DNA of 9,922 nt from JBDTZF01 sp040005265 (GTDB taxonomy: Bacteria > Verrucomicrobiota > Verrucomicrobiia > Chthoniobacterales > UBA10450): positions 1 through 9,922 of the forward strand of contig JBDTZF010000101.1 in NCBI GenBank assembly GCA_040005265.1, written 5' to 3'. Position numbers and translations under genes: made by a program. Under the pieces are notes generated by a model, which was not told the origin of the DNA, did no database searches, and saw only the letters and a program-made list of their open reading frames with translations. Shown here piece by piece: positions 1-7,197 of the stretch. Position 1 is the stretch's first letter, and every line of letters starts with the position of its first letter.

Positions 1-2
1 GC

Positions 3-614
3 GACCACGTGAAAGTGGATAACAGAATGGTGCATGTCGATCCTCCGCTCACCATCATGTTACACAAGCCGGCTGGTTTTGTTTCGACGAGAAAAGACAT
101 GCATGCACGCGATACAATTTTCGATTTGCTGCCCAAGAAGTTTTCACGCCTCTTCAGCATCGGCCGGCTCGATACCCAAACCGAGGGCCTGCTTCTTCTC
201 ACTAACGATGGCGACCTCGCCCAGCGGCTCACTCATCCCCGGTACAAGATCGACAAGGAATATGAAGTAACGCTGGATCGTTCTTGGGACCCAGAATTGA
301 CACAAAAAATGTCTAAAGGAATTTTTCTCGACGGAAAGCGTGCCCGAATCGAGCGCCTTCATTTGACGCGCCCCACTCTGCTGCGGGTTGTCTTGCGCCA
401 GGGAATCAACCGTCAGATTCGCCGCATGTTCGAGGCGATGGGCTATCAAGTAAAACATCTCGCGCGTGTTCGCGTTGGAAAATTGCGGCTGGGCGATTTG
501 CCGCCCGCACATTGGCGGGCGCTGACCAAACGTGAACTCGAAAGTGTAGAGACGCCTGGGGCATCGGCAAAGCCTCGCCGTTCCGCGGAAGCCATGACCA
601 CTACACGAAAATGA
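3..614 (+). CDS. RsuA/RluB/RluF-family rRNA pseudouridine synthase, 5' truncated by window
   Basis: Isomerises a specific uridine in ribosomal RNA to pseudouridine in the cytoplasm. The frame is open to the window edge, so the GTG at position 9 is probably an internal valine and the gene starts upstream. The first residues (DHVKVDNRMV) look like the end of an S4 RNA-binding domain; most of S4 is missing. Counting from the GTG, the landmarks are LHKPAG (18-23), the catalytic motif GRLDTQTEGLL with Asp55 as nucleophile, DKEYEV, and the C-terminal GINRQIRRMFEAMGY block, which is typical of the RsuA group rather than RluA or TruA. About 203 codons are visible against roughly 240-290 for the family. 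The short basic tail is ordinary. The target (16S or 23S) cannot be decided from this fragment. The stop overlaps the next gene's start, so the two are probably co-translated. Confidence 0.93.
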   Translation, partial: DHVKVDNRMVHVDPPLTIMLHKPAGFVSTRKDMHARDTIFDLLPKKFSRLFSIGRLDTQTEGLLLLTNDGDLAQRLTHPRYKIDKEYEVTLDRSWDPELTQKMSKGIFLDGKRARIERLHLTRPTLLRVVLRQGINRQIRRMFEAMGYQVKHLARVRVGKLRLGDLPPAHWRALTKRELESVETPGASAKPRRSAEAMTTTRK

Positions 615-1408
615 GACTGGAAGACTGCACTGCGCTCATCACCGGAGCCTCGGCCGGAATCGGACGCGAGTTTGCCCGGCAGCTCGCGACGCGAGCGCGA
701 ACGCTAGTCGTTATCGCGCGTCGCGGAGAGCGATTGGAGCAATTGCGCGACGAGCTAACACGGCGCGCTTCCAGTTTGAATGTGCAGTTGCGCGTTGTCG
801 ATCTTGCCGACAAATCGCAGATTAATTCGCTCACGAGCTGGCTCGACCAGAGCAAGATCGACGTCGATTTATTGATCAATAATGCGGGGCTCGGCGATAT
901 GGGCCCGTTCGCCTCTGGCGATCCCGAACGAGACGATCGACTCATTCAGGTAAACATCGCCGCCCTTACGTTGCTGACACGCCGGTTGCTTCCACAAATG
1001 ATTGCGAGAAAACGCGGGGCAATCTTAAACGTCAGTTCGTCGGCTGGTTTTCTGCCAATTCCTGGACTGGCTGTTTACGCCGCCAGCAAAGCTTATGTGA
1101 ACAGTTTTTCGGAAGCATTACGCATAGAACTTCGCGACACAGGCGTCGGCGTCACGGCGCTTTGTCCCGGCCCGGTACACACGGAATTTCAAGAAGTCGC
1201 AAAACGCCCAGGACGCGATCCGGAACCCGGTCCGGAATTGGTCCACGTTTCAACGGAGAGAGTCGTCGCGGAGGCCCTCGCCGCCATAGAGGCCAACCGC
1301 CCGCTGGTTATCCCGGGTTCCTTAATGAAATTGGGAATGTTTCTCTTACGACTGACCCCCATGGCGATCTTGCGCAGGGCGTCGCGATTCTCCAGCAAGC
1401 GCGTTTAA
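611..1408 (+). CDS. Short-chain dehydrogenase/reductase (SDR), classical type
   Basis: Predicted NAD(P)-dependent oxidoreductase of 265 residues, the usual size for a classical SDR; substrate unknown. The Rossmann cofactor motif TGASAGIG is at 11-18, NNAG at 90-93, the structural Asn at 115, the catalytic Ser about 143 in NVSSSAG, and the YAASK motif with Tyr156 and Lys160. The PGPVHTEF loop after the active site is also classical. ARR at 36-38, after the second beta strand, suggests NADPH preference (inference). It resembles the COG0300 'DltE-like' group of short-chain reductases. No Shine-Dalgarno is visible before the ATG. The start overlaps the pseudouridine synthase stop as ATGA, which suggests translational coupling. 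A functional link with rRNA modification is not evident. Confidence 0.92.
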   Translation: MRLEDCTALITGASAGIGREFARQLATRARTLVVIARRGERLEQLRDELTRRASSLNVQLRVVDLADKSQINSLTSWLDQSKIDVDLLINNAGLGDMGPFASGDPERDDRLIQVNIAALTLLTRRLLPQMIARKRGAILNVSSSAGFLPIPGLAVYAASKAYVNSFSEALRIELRDTGVGVTALCPGPVHTEFQEVAKRPGRDPEPGPELVHVSTERVVAEALAAIEANRPLVIPGSLMKLGMFLLRLTPMAILRRASRFSSKRV

Positions 1409-3510
1409 TTTTTTCGCACCTCGACACCGACGTGCCCTTCCTGATCAACGACGTCAACTTCGACGTCTGACCCCCGTCGAACCAATGACAGATCGATCGT
1501 TGCATCGCCGACGCGCAGTCGATTGAGTGTTAGTTCGGGCAGGAATTCAGGGAGGCATGGATTGGTGAACACAATTTTTTGTAAGCCATCCCGGATATTC
1601 AGGCCGAGGCAAGCGCTAAGGAGGAGGAAGACTGAGCACGACGCCCACGTCTGCGGCGAGCACGATACGGGATAGGGTGTTGGGCCATTAGTCGAGCTGC
1701 GACGAAACCCGCAAAACAATTCCGGGAGACGGTGCAAGTCAAAAAAACTCGAAGCATCGAAGAGGCCGGCGAAAATCTTCGCTGCGTCCTGCTTGAGACC
1801 GTAGCGCGCCAGGCCCGCCGCAATAATCGCGTTGTCGTGGGGCCACACCGAACCGTTGTGATACGAGCTTGGATCGTAGCGCGCTTCACCGACAGCCACA
1901 GTGCGTACGCCCCATCCGGAAAATGAAGCTTCTCTGGTGAGTGTTGCTGCTACACAACGTGCCCGATCGTTGCTGGCAATTCCAGCAAACAAGCAGTGGC
2001 CCGCGTTAGAAGTCCGAACGCGGCAAAGCTCCTTCATACCATCGAGTGCCAGCGCGTAGGTCGAAAGATCCTCGCACCAAAAAGTTTCTTCGAATCGACG
2101 ACGCATTGTCTCCGCCTGTCTTGCCAAATCTTCCGCGAGCGATTCATTTTGAAGAACTCGCGCGATAGCCGCAGCTGCTCGCTTTGCCCCGTAAACGTAA
2201 GCTTGCACTTCACACACTGCGATTGGTCCCTCGGCCAGAGAGCCATCCGCATGAAAGATCGCCGCGTCGGAATCTTTCCAGCCCTGGTTGCGCAAACCGC
2301 CCTGCGAAGACCGCATATACTCGATGAAGCCGTCGCCATCGATATCGCCAAAGGTGTCGATCCAGCCTAGCGCGCGCTCAACGTTGGGCCAGATCGAACG
2401 GATAAAATCGAGATCACCGCTACGCTCATAGTATGCGCCCGCCAGCATAACAAACAGGGGCGTTGAGTCGATCGAACCGTAGTAGCGGTCGAATGGCACT
2501 TCGCGCATGACTGACATCTCTCCGCTGCGGGTTTCGTGCAGAATTTTCCCCGGTTGCGCATCTCGCGCCGGATTTTCCTCATCCGCCTGCGTAGCGGCAA
2601 GAAACGAGAGCACACCACGCGCAATGCTAGGATCAAACCAAAGGCATTCGAGTGCTGTGATGATCCCATCTCGTCCAAAGGCGGTGCTGTACCAAGGAAG
2701 ACCAGCGTAAGGATAGGGACCGTACCGCGTCTCAGTCAGCATCATATGAAGGTCGGCTGCCGAACGATTCCACCAAGCGTTGTATTCCTTGTTAACCGTT
2801 ATGATCTCAGGTTCCTCAGCTTTCAGAACACGCTGGGCGACGGCCGACCTCAACGCTGCTTCATCATAGTCGAGCAACGATTCACTTACTGCCTGGCAAC
2901 AGATCACGACGTCGAAGGTTTGCTCTGCCCCAGCCTCGAGCCGGAGGCGATATGATGCGCGCGTTCCGACTAACTCTACAGGCGACGGGTCAAACCGAAT
3001 TGATGTCCGGCGAAGTTGTCCATCCAATCCCTCGTACGCGAGCTCGATCGCGTTCCCCCTCAACTCAGTTGGAAGGCGGTCACCTCGACGTTTGCGCTTG
3101 ATACCACGGACCTCGAACAAATCGACAAAGTCCGCATCAAATTCCAAGTTGAGCGAGAGTTCGAAGGTCGTGCTCTCGGAATTACGAACACGAACGCGCT
3201 CGTAACATGTGGCCTCCCACAAAAACTTCGTGCGACAAATTTCGATTGCGCCGGTCGACGCCGTGAATCCCCCTGCGCACCAAGCCTCCGCGTTGGCAAG
3301 ATCGACAGCCAAGAGGGTGTTATCCTCGCTGACGGCGGACCTCAGCAACACGAGTTTCCCGATTCCTATCTCCAGCCTTAGTCGTGACAGGAAACGGGTA
3401 TCTCGATGATAAAGCCCAAGCTCAGGAAAGCCTGAGCTTTCAATATCGCCCGATGGATCGAAAATCGCGAAGGTGTCCCCGTTCTTGAGGACCCGCGCGC
3501 GATCGATCAC
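1405..3510 (-). CDS. Amylo-alpha-1,6-glucosidase / glycogen-debranching-type glycosidase
   Basis: A 701-residue protein with two parts. Residues about 5-230 match the N-terminal beta-rich domain of bacterial debranching enzymes (LKNGDTFAIFDPSGDI, then GLYHRDTRFLSRL at 32-44). Residues about 240-640 form an (alpha/alpha)6-barrel glycosidase with FGRDG (278-282), GKILHE (321-326), GSIDSTPLF (345-353), NQGWKDS (408-414), HNGSVWPHDN (551-560) and a PELFCGF stretch (596-602). Such enzymes are expected to cleave alpha-1,6 branches of glycogen or related glucans. There is no signal peptide, so it is probably cytoplasmic. Asp281 and Asp413 are plausible acid residues, but I cannot assign catalysis. 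The start is GTG, overlapping the TGA of the upstream redoxin as GTGA; no separate promoter is needed. The 3' end overlaps the convergent SDR by four bases. A related (alpha/alpha)6 glycosidase with another substrate remains possible. Confidence 0.88.
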   Translation of the reverse strand: MIDRARVLKNGDTFAIFDPSGDIESSGFPELGLYHRDTRFLSRLRLEIGIGKLVLLRSAVSEDNTLLAVDLANAEAWCAGGFTASTGAIEICRTKFLWEATCYERVRVRNSESTTFELSLNLEFDADFVDLFEVRGIKRKRRGDRLPTELRGNAIELAYEGLDGQLRRTSIRFDPSPVELVGTRASYRLRLEAGAEQTFDVVICCQAVSESLLDYDEAALRSAVAQRVLKAEEPEIITVNKEYNAWWNRSAADLHMMLTETRYGPYPYAGLPWYSTAFGRDGIITALECLWFDPSIARGVLSFLAATQADEENPARDAQPGKILHETRSGEMSVMREVPFDRYYGSIDSTPLFVMLAGAYYERSGDLDFIRSIWPNVERALGWIDTFGDIDGDGFIEYMRSSQGGLRNQGWKDSDAAIFHADGSLAEGPIAVCEVQAYVYGAKRAAAAIARVLQNESLAEDLARQAETMRRRFEETFWCEDLSTYALALDGMKELCRVRTSNAGHCLFAGIASNDRARCVAATLTREASFSGWGVRTVAVGEARYDPSSYHNGSVWPHDNAIIAAGLARYGLKQDAAKIFAGLFDASSFFDLHRLPELFCGFRRSSTNGPTPYPVSCSPQTWASCSVFLLLSACLGLNIRDGLQKIVFTNPCLPEFLPELTLNRLRVGDATIDLSLVRRGSDVEVDVVDQEGHVGVEVRKN

Positions 3511-4118
3511 TTACCGTACTTAACCGAGCAACCGTACGGTTTTGTATTCGGCTTTGAAACCGGCTTGCCGGCCAGGGATTCGTCCAAAGCGAGCTTGACG
3601 TAATTCGTTGAGCTCGCAATATCGTCCGGGTTTGGCGATGCCTTGCTATCAATGGCGCCTTCGTAGACGATTTTGCCTTCCGGGCTAATTACGAACATGT
3701 GCGGCGTATTCTTCGCGCCGTAGCTCTTCCCTGCCTTGCCCTCTAGATCTAGAAGCAGCGCAGTCTGGTGGGTTTTCCAGCCATTGATGACCTTCTCGGC
3801 CTGATCGGGCGTGAGGCTGCCTTCGTTGCCAGGCGCGGACGAGTCAATGCTCAGCCAGACAACGCCCTTGCCCGTGTATTCCTCTTGCAGCTTTTGCATG
3901 TTGCCGCCGCCGTAATGTTTCTTCACAAATGGACATTCCGGGTTGAACCACTCCAGAACAATGTATTTACCTTTGTAATCGGCCAACGAATGCGTTTTTC
4001 CTTTCGCATCAGAAAGTGAAAAGTTGGGCGCAGCGCTGCCGACCGGCGGCGAATCAATCGCGAGAAGGCTGGTAGCGACAAGCGAACCTGCGGCAATGAG
4101 GATAGATTTTGTTTTCAT
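3507..4118 (-). CDS. Secreted thioredoxin-like redoxin with CPFV active site
   Basis: A 203-residue periplasmic redoxin of the AhpC/TSA-TlpA superfamily. Residues 1-20 form a signal peptide (MKTKSILIAAGSLVATSLLA). The mature part begins with APNFSLSDAKGKTHSLADYKGKY, typical of this fold. The active site is WFNPECPFVKKHY at 57-69: the first cysteine of the usual CPPC site is kept (Cys62), but the second position is Val65. The cis-proline loop is TPH at 138-140. The only other cysteine of the mature protein is Cys197, in a C-terminal KPYGCSVKY motif, which may act as resolving cysteine (inference). The gene starts 3 bases after the dsbD stop and overlaps the next gene by four bases. No Shine-Dalgarno is seen, so coupling to dsbD translation is likely. 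Its natural reductant is probably the neighbouring DsbD. Peroxidase, reductase or binding function cannot be told from sequence. Confidence 0.88.
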   Translation of the reverse strand: MKTKSILIAAGSLVATSLLAIDSPPVGSAAPNFSLSDAKGKTHSLADYKGKYIVLEWFNPECPFVKKHYGGGNMQKLQEEYTGKGVVWLSIDSSAPGNEGSLTPDQAEKVINGWKTHQTALLLDLEGKAGKSYGAKNTPHMFVISPEGKIVYEGAIDSKASPNPDDIASSTNYVKLALDESLAGKPVSKPNTKPYGCSVKYGK

Positions 4119-4121
4119 GAA

Positions 4122-6242
4122 TTATGGAGAAGCAACAGTTGTATTGATGGTTTCAAGTTTATCCAGGATCATACTCTTGGTCAGCAATTCCGGAAACACA
4201 ATCGGTTCCGCGGACATGCCGGGATAGAGCACGTAGAGTGGGACACCCGGCCGGCCAAAATGTTGCAACAATTTTGTGATTTCCGGATCGCCGTTTGTCC
4301 AATCAGCTTTGATCTTCACAATTCCATGGCGCTGAAATGCTTCACGCACAGAGGCGCTTTCGATCACGCTTTTCTCATTGAACTTGCAGGTAAGACACCA
4401 CGCTGCCGTGAAATCAACAAATACCGATCGACCCTGATCGAGTTCGCTTTGTAGTCGTGCAGGAGTGAAGAATTGCCAGTCACCCTCGATTTGCCCGTGT
4501 GCGATGTCGATCGTGGCCGCGCGAAACTTACCGCCGATAAAATAAACGCCGCTCGCGACTACAAGCGCGAGCATGAGGATCAAAACGACCGCGCGCTTCA
4601 GGGCGGAAGCAGTTGGCAGAACGAACGCGCCTTTCATCCAGCAGGCGACGCTCACGACGAGCAGGAAGCAGCTCGCCCAAATCGCGCCGTCGAGACCGCG
4701 CTGCGCGCCGAGCACGTAGAGAAGGAATAGCAGCGTCGCGAGGAGCAGGAAACCCATGAACTGTTTTACGTGCACCATCCACGCCCCTGGCCTTGGCAGG
4801 AACCGCAGCCAGGCTGGTTGTGCGCTCAGCAACAAATAAGGCGCGCTCATTCCGGCAGCAATAGCCAGGAACATCGACAGGATCACCAGGGCCGATTGTG
4901 TAAATGCGAACCCGAGAGCGGTTCCCAGGAATGGTGCGGTACAGGGGGTTGCGAGAATCGTTGCAAAGATACCCTGAAAAAATGAGCCGACATCATCGTT
5001 GCGTTCCGCCGTCGACAGCATTCCGCGAGTCGCGCTCTGCGGAAGAGAGATCTCGAATACGCCAAACAGATTCAACGCGAAAACAAGAACGAACACGCTC
5101 ATCCCCAGGACAAAGTACGGATTTGTGAACTGCAACGCCCAGGTGATTTGATGACCGGCGGACTTCAGCGCGATTAGAATTAACGCCAGGCCAACAAACC
5201 ACGCGAAGATGCCGGCTACAAAGGCAAGACCACTCCGAAGAATTCGTTGTCGGTCCTGACCTGCCTGCTTGATGAACCCGAAAATCTTTAACGAGATTAC
5301 CGGCAGCACACACGGCATCAGATTTAGAATGAAACCACCGAGGAATCCGAAGAACAAAAACGTTAAAAGGCCTCGCGACTGAGCGGGCGCGGCCGTAGCG
5401 GTCCTCGGCAATTGCGCAGATACTAACCACCCTACGCGATTTTGATCCGCCGGATTCTGGCCGGCAACAAGGAGCGCGCGAAATTGGTCAGGCGGCGCCG
5501 TTTCCAATGGAACGTGAAAAGTAACTTTTTCTCCATGCCTATCCGTTTTCGGATGCCCCACCACTGTCTTCTCGTCCGGCAACGGATAAAAATCCACAAA
5601 CGGGTACTTCAAAACCGTCGCGTCTTTTACAACCAACGACACTTCCGAGCCGTTGCTGCGGGTCGCTTCGAGAGACACCGCTCGATCGGTCGCCGATTGC
5701 GGCAGATTCCGTCGAAATTTTGCGAAAACACTCTCATTCGCCGGTGCGCCGGATGTCGATTTTGGCAGGTCGAGTTGCAAGCTGGCACTCCCGGGAATGC
5801 AGATTTTTTCGCAAACGAGCCAGCTGGCATCTGCTATAAGCTTTACGGCCGACTCGCTAATTGAAGGCGGCGGCGTGACCTCCTGCATGAGAAGGACTTC
5901 ATCGTGATAACCGTAAATCTGAATGTCCCCCGGCTCATCAAGCTTAAGAGGAATCGGCCATTGAATTTCGCCGACTTTCCATCCCGCAGGTAATTTCCAT
6001 CTGATCTCAGTCGGAATTCCCGCATCGCCAGCGAATTTCCAATAGGTATGCCAGCCAGGGGTCATTCGCAGAAGCAGTCCAACGGTGAAAGGTTTTCCCG
6101 GAACGATTGCACTCGTGTCTGCAACCAGGCTCGCTTTGACGAGCACCTTCCCCTCGTACGTCTGGCCCTCGGCCACGGGTGCGGCAGCAAAGTTCGCCCA
6201 TAGTAACGTCGCACAGGCCATGAGAATTTTAGCCACCTTCAT
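4122..6242 (-). CDS. dsbD: Protein-disulfide reductase DsbD family, three domains
   Basis: Carries electrons from cytoplasmic thioredoxin across the inner membrane to periplasmic thiol proteins. The preferred product is 706 residues. A signal peptide (1 to about 26) precedes an N-terminal periplasmic immunoglobulin-like domain with WLVCEKICIPG (Cys144, Cys148). A hydrophobic region of about eight segments (about 290-570) holds the paired membrane cysteines in MPCVLP (Cys311) and ATPCTAPFLG (Cys434). A C-terminal thioredoxin domain has WCLTCK (Cys616, Cys619). All three cysteine pairs are present, so the relay looks functional. It is longer than the enterobacterial form (about 565), as is common outside Proteobacteria. 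The ATG at 6242 was chosen because it begins the signal peptide and has AGGTG five bases upstream; the frame stays open to 6419 but with no signal-like sequence. It leads an operon with the redoxin. Confidence 0.95.
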   Translation of the reverse strand: MKVAKILMACATLLWANFAAAPVAEGQTYEGKVLVKASLVADTSAIVPGKPFTVGLLLRMTPGWHTYWKFAGDAGIPTEIRWKLPAGWKVGEIQWPIPLKLDEPGDIQIYGYHDEVLLMQEVTPPPSISESAVKLIADASWLVCEKICIPGSASLQLDLPKSTSGAPANESVFAKFRRNLPQSATDRAVSLEATRSNGSEVSLVVKDATVLKYPFVDFYPLPDEKTVVGHPKTDRHGEKVTFHVPLETAPPDQFRALLVAGQNPADQNRVGWLVSAQLPRTATAAPAQSRGLLTFLFFGFLGGFILNLMPCVLPVISLKIFGFIKQAGQDRQRILRSGLAFVAGIFAWFVGLALILIALKSAGHQITWALQFTNPYFVLGMSVFVLVFALNLFGVFEISLPQSATRGMLSTAERNDDVGSFFQGIFATILATPCTAPFLGTALGFAFTQSALVILSMFLAIAAGMSAPYLLLSAQPAWLRFLPRPGAWMVHVKQFMGFLLLATLLFLLYVLGAQRGLDGAIWASCFLLVVSVACWMKGAFVLPTASALKRAVVLILMLALVVASGVYFIGGKFRAATIDIAHGQIEGDWQFFTPARLQSELDQGRSVFVDFTAAWCLTCKFNEKSVIESASVREAFQRHGIVKIKADWTNGDPEITKLLQHFGRPGVPLYVLYPGMSAEPIVFPELLTKSMILDKLETINTTVASP

Positions 6243-6247
6243 AGAGA

Positions 6248-6252
6248 CACCT
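6248..6252 (-). promoter_or_regulatory. Ribosome binding site of dsbD
   Basis: Read on the minus strand, AGGTG lies five bases before the ATG at 6242. It decides the start over in-frame alternatives upstream (6257, 6419), which lack such a sequence and would place extra residues before the signal peptide. It is the only clear Shine-Dalgarno sequence I see in this window. Confidence 0.6.
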
Positions 6253-6304
6253 AACATTGCCGGCCGTTCGCAGCAATGGCTCGGCAACTGCTTCGAAACC
6301 GAGA

Positions 6305-6568
6305 ATGCGCGGCTTCCTGATCTTCCTAGTCCTTGCTGGGCTTGGAGTTTTTTTTGTCCTCCAGAAACAAAACCCAACTTCGGCTGCAGCCAAGTCGGCC
6401 GCGATCCAATCCAGCGCAAAAGAGGTCAATAGCCCCCCAGCACAACTGACTCCTGCTCCGCGTGGTCAGGCGTCGCAGCATAATTGGATGAAACGCGCCC
6501 TTGACCGGGCCGCTGACGTTAGAGATCAGTCCCGGGCTCAGACTAAAGACGCGCAGGGCGGCCCATAG
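6305..6568 (+). CDS. Small single-pass membrane protein, unknown function
   Basis: An 87-residue protein I do not recognise as a named family. It starts MRGFLIFLVLAGLGVFF, a clean uncleaved membrane anchor (about 3-18), followed by an Ala/Ser/Pro-rich stretch (about 22-55) and a charged C-terminus with NWMKRALDRAADVRDQSRAQ (about 60-80) that could form an amphipathic helix. This layout looks like a real protein, not a chance frame. The ATG at 6305 is preferred because it directly begins the hydrophobic segment; a TTG at 6257 in the same frame would add 16 residues and run to within 15 bases of the dsbD start. The gene is divergent from dsbD, with only 62 bases between starts, so both promoters would have to sit in that gap; I see no convincing -35/-10 pair there. 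Its 3' end faces the secreted protein at 6647. Confidence 0.6.
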   Translation: MRGFLIFLVLAGLGVFFVLQKQNPTSAAAKSAAIQSSAKEVNSPPAQLTPAPRGQASQHNWMKRALDRAADVRDQSRAQTKDAQGGP

Positions 6569-6646
6569 GGGAAATTCTAGAAGGTGCCTCGATGTTGGGG
6601 AAACGGGCCTTGGTGGACCACCGACAGTTAGTTGTACGCGTCAGCT

Positions 6647-7162
6647 TTATTGGACCGCGCCGCCCCTGCTCATCTTCGTTCGGACGGCTGCTTTGAATTG
6701 GGCCAAGTCGTTGACCGTGTCGCCTTCATTGGTCATGACGGATTCGCGCCCTGCTTGATCGCGTTGAACATGAAAACGTCCAAACATGATCCCCACAAGC
6801 GGAATGAATTGCGTCCCGTTGTGTTCGACAAAAAGGATATCTCTGTCGCCCACGGCAAATTTGGGTGCGTCGGTCACTCCCATCGACTCATCGCCAACTG
6901 TCCCGCCAAGCATCCGGATGGTGTAGGACTGGCCTGGGTTGCCTTTAAGACTGTCTTCGATTTGGAACGAGACGTAGCTGATAATGTGGCGTTGGGCGCC
7001 TTCGCCCGCCCATTGCGATTTCACGGCAGTCACTTCACCTTGGAAAATGACCTCAGCTTGGTCGACAAGTTCATCGAACGAAGGTGCAATAACAGTGGTC
7101 GCCTGGCTAACTGGAATCAGGGCGATAAGGGCAGCGAGGAAGGTAAGATAGGTTTTTTTCAT
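6647..7162 (-). CDS. Secreted cysteine-free protein, possible NTR/TIMP-like fold
   Basis: A 171-residue exported protein. The signal peptide MKKTYLTFLAALIALIPVSQA fits cleavage after SQA, giving a mature chain starting TTVIAPSFDELVDQAEVIF. The mature part alternates beta-type strands: EVIFQGEVTAV, HIISYVSFQIEDSLKG, SYTIRMLGG, PKFAVGDRDILFVE and QFIPLVGIMFGRFHV. The LKG and the GDRDILFV step are reminiscent of the OB-fold NTR domain of animal TIMPs (inference, see findings). There is no cysteine. Similar secreted proteins with a conserved GGTVGD-type loop occur in other bacteria as hypothetical proteins (from memory). It starts 35 bases after the stop of a secreted matrixin protease on the same strand, without a promoter or terminator visible between, so co-transcription is likely. 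The leader before its ATG is C/T-rich with no Shine-Dalgarno. The gene is certain; the function is unknown. Confidence 0.85.
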   Translation of the reverse strand: MKKTYLTFLAALIALIPVSQATTVIAPSFDELVDQAEVIFQGEVTAVKSQWAGEGAQRHIISYVSFQIEDSLKGNPGQSYTIRMLGGTVGDESMGVTDAPKFAVGDRDILFVEHNGTQFIPLVGIMFGRFHVQRDQAGRESVMTNEGDTVNDLAQFKAAVRTKMSRGGAVQ

Positions 7163-7197
7163 GTGAGCAATTTTGGGAAGGTTGGAGTGAGGATAAT

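Noticed and set aside
4993..5430. 145-codon minus-strand frame inside dsbD in another phase
   Set aside because: Arg/Ser-rich composition typical of an out-of-frame reading of a GC-rich gene; the dsbD frame has all expected cysteines and membrane segments.
6243..6419. Longer DsbD reading from 6419, adding 59 residues
   Set aside because: The added residues are not signal-like, would overlap the divergent small gene, and the ATG at 6242 has both a signal peptide and an AGGTG site.
6612..6622. GGTGG-A-CCACC palindrome between the small membrane protein and the convergent secreted protein
   Set aside because: A one-base loop cannot form a hairpin of this stem, and there is no T-run; the 78-base gap shows no supportable terminator.
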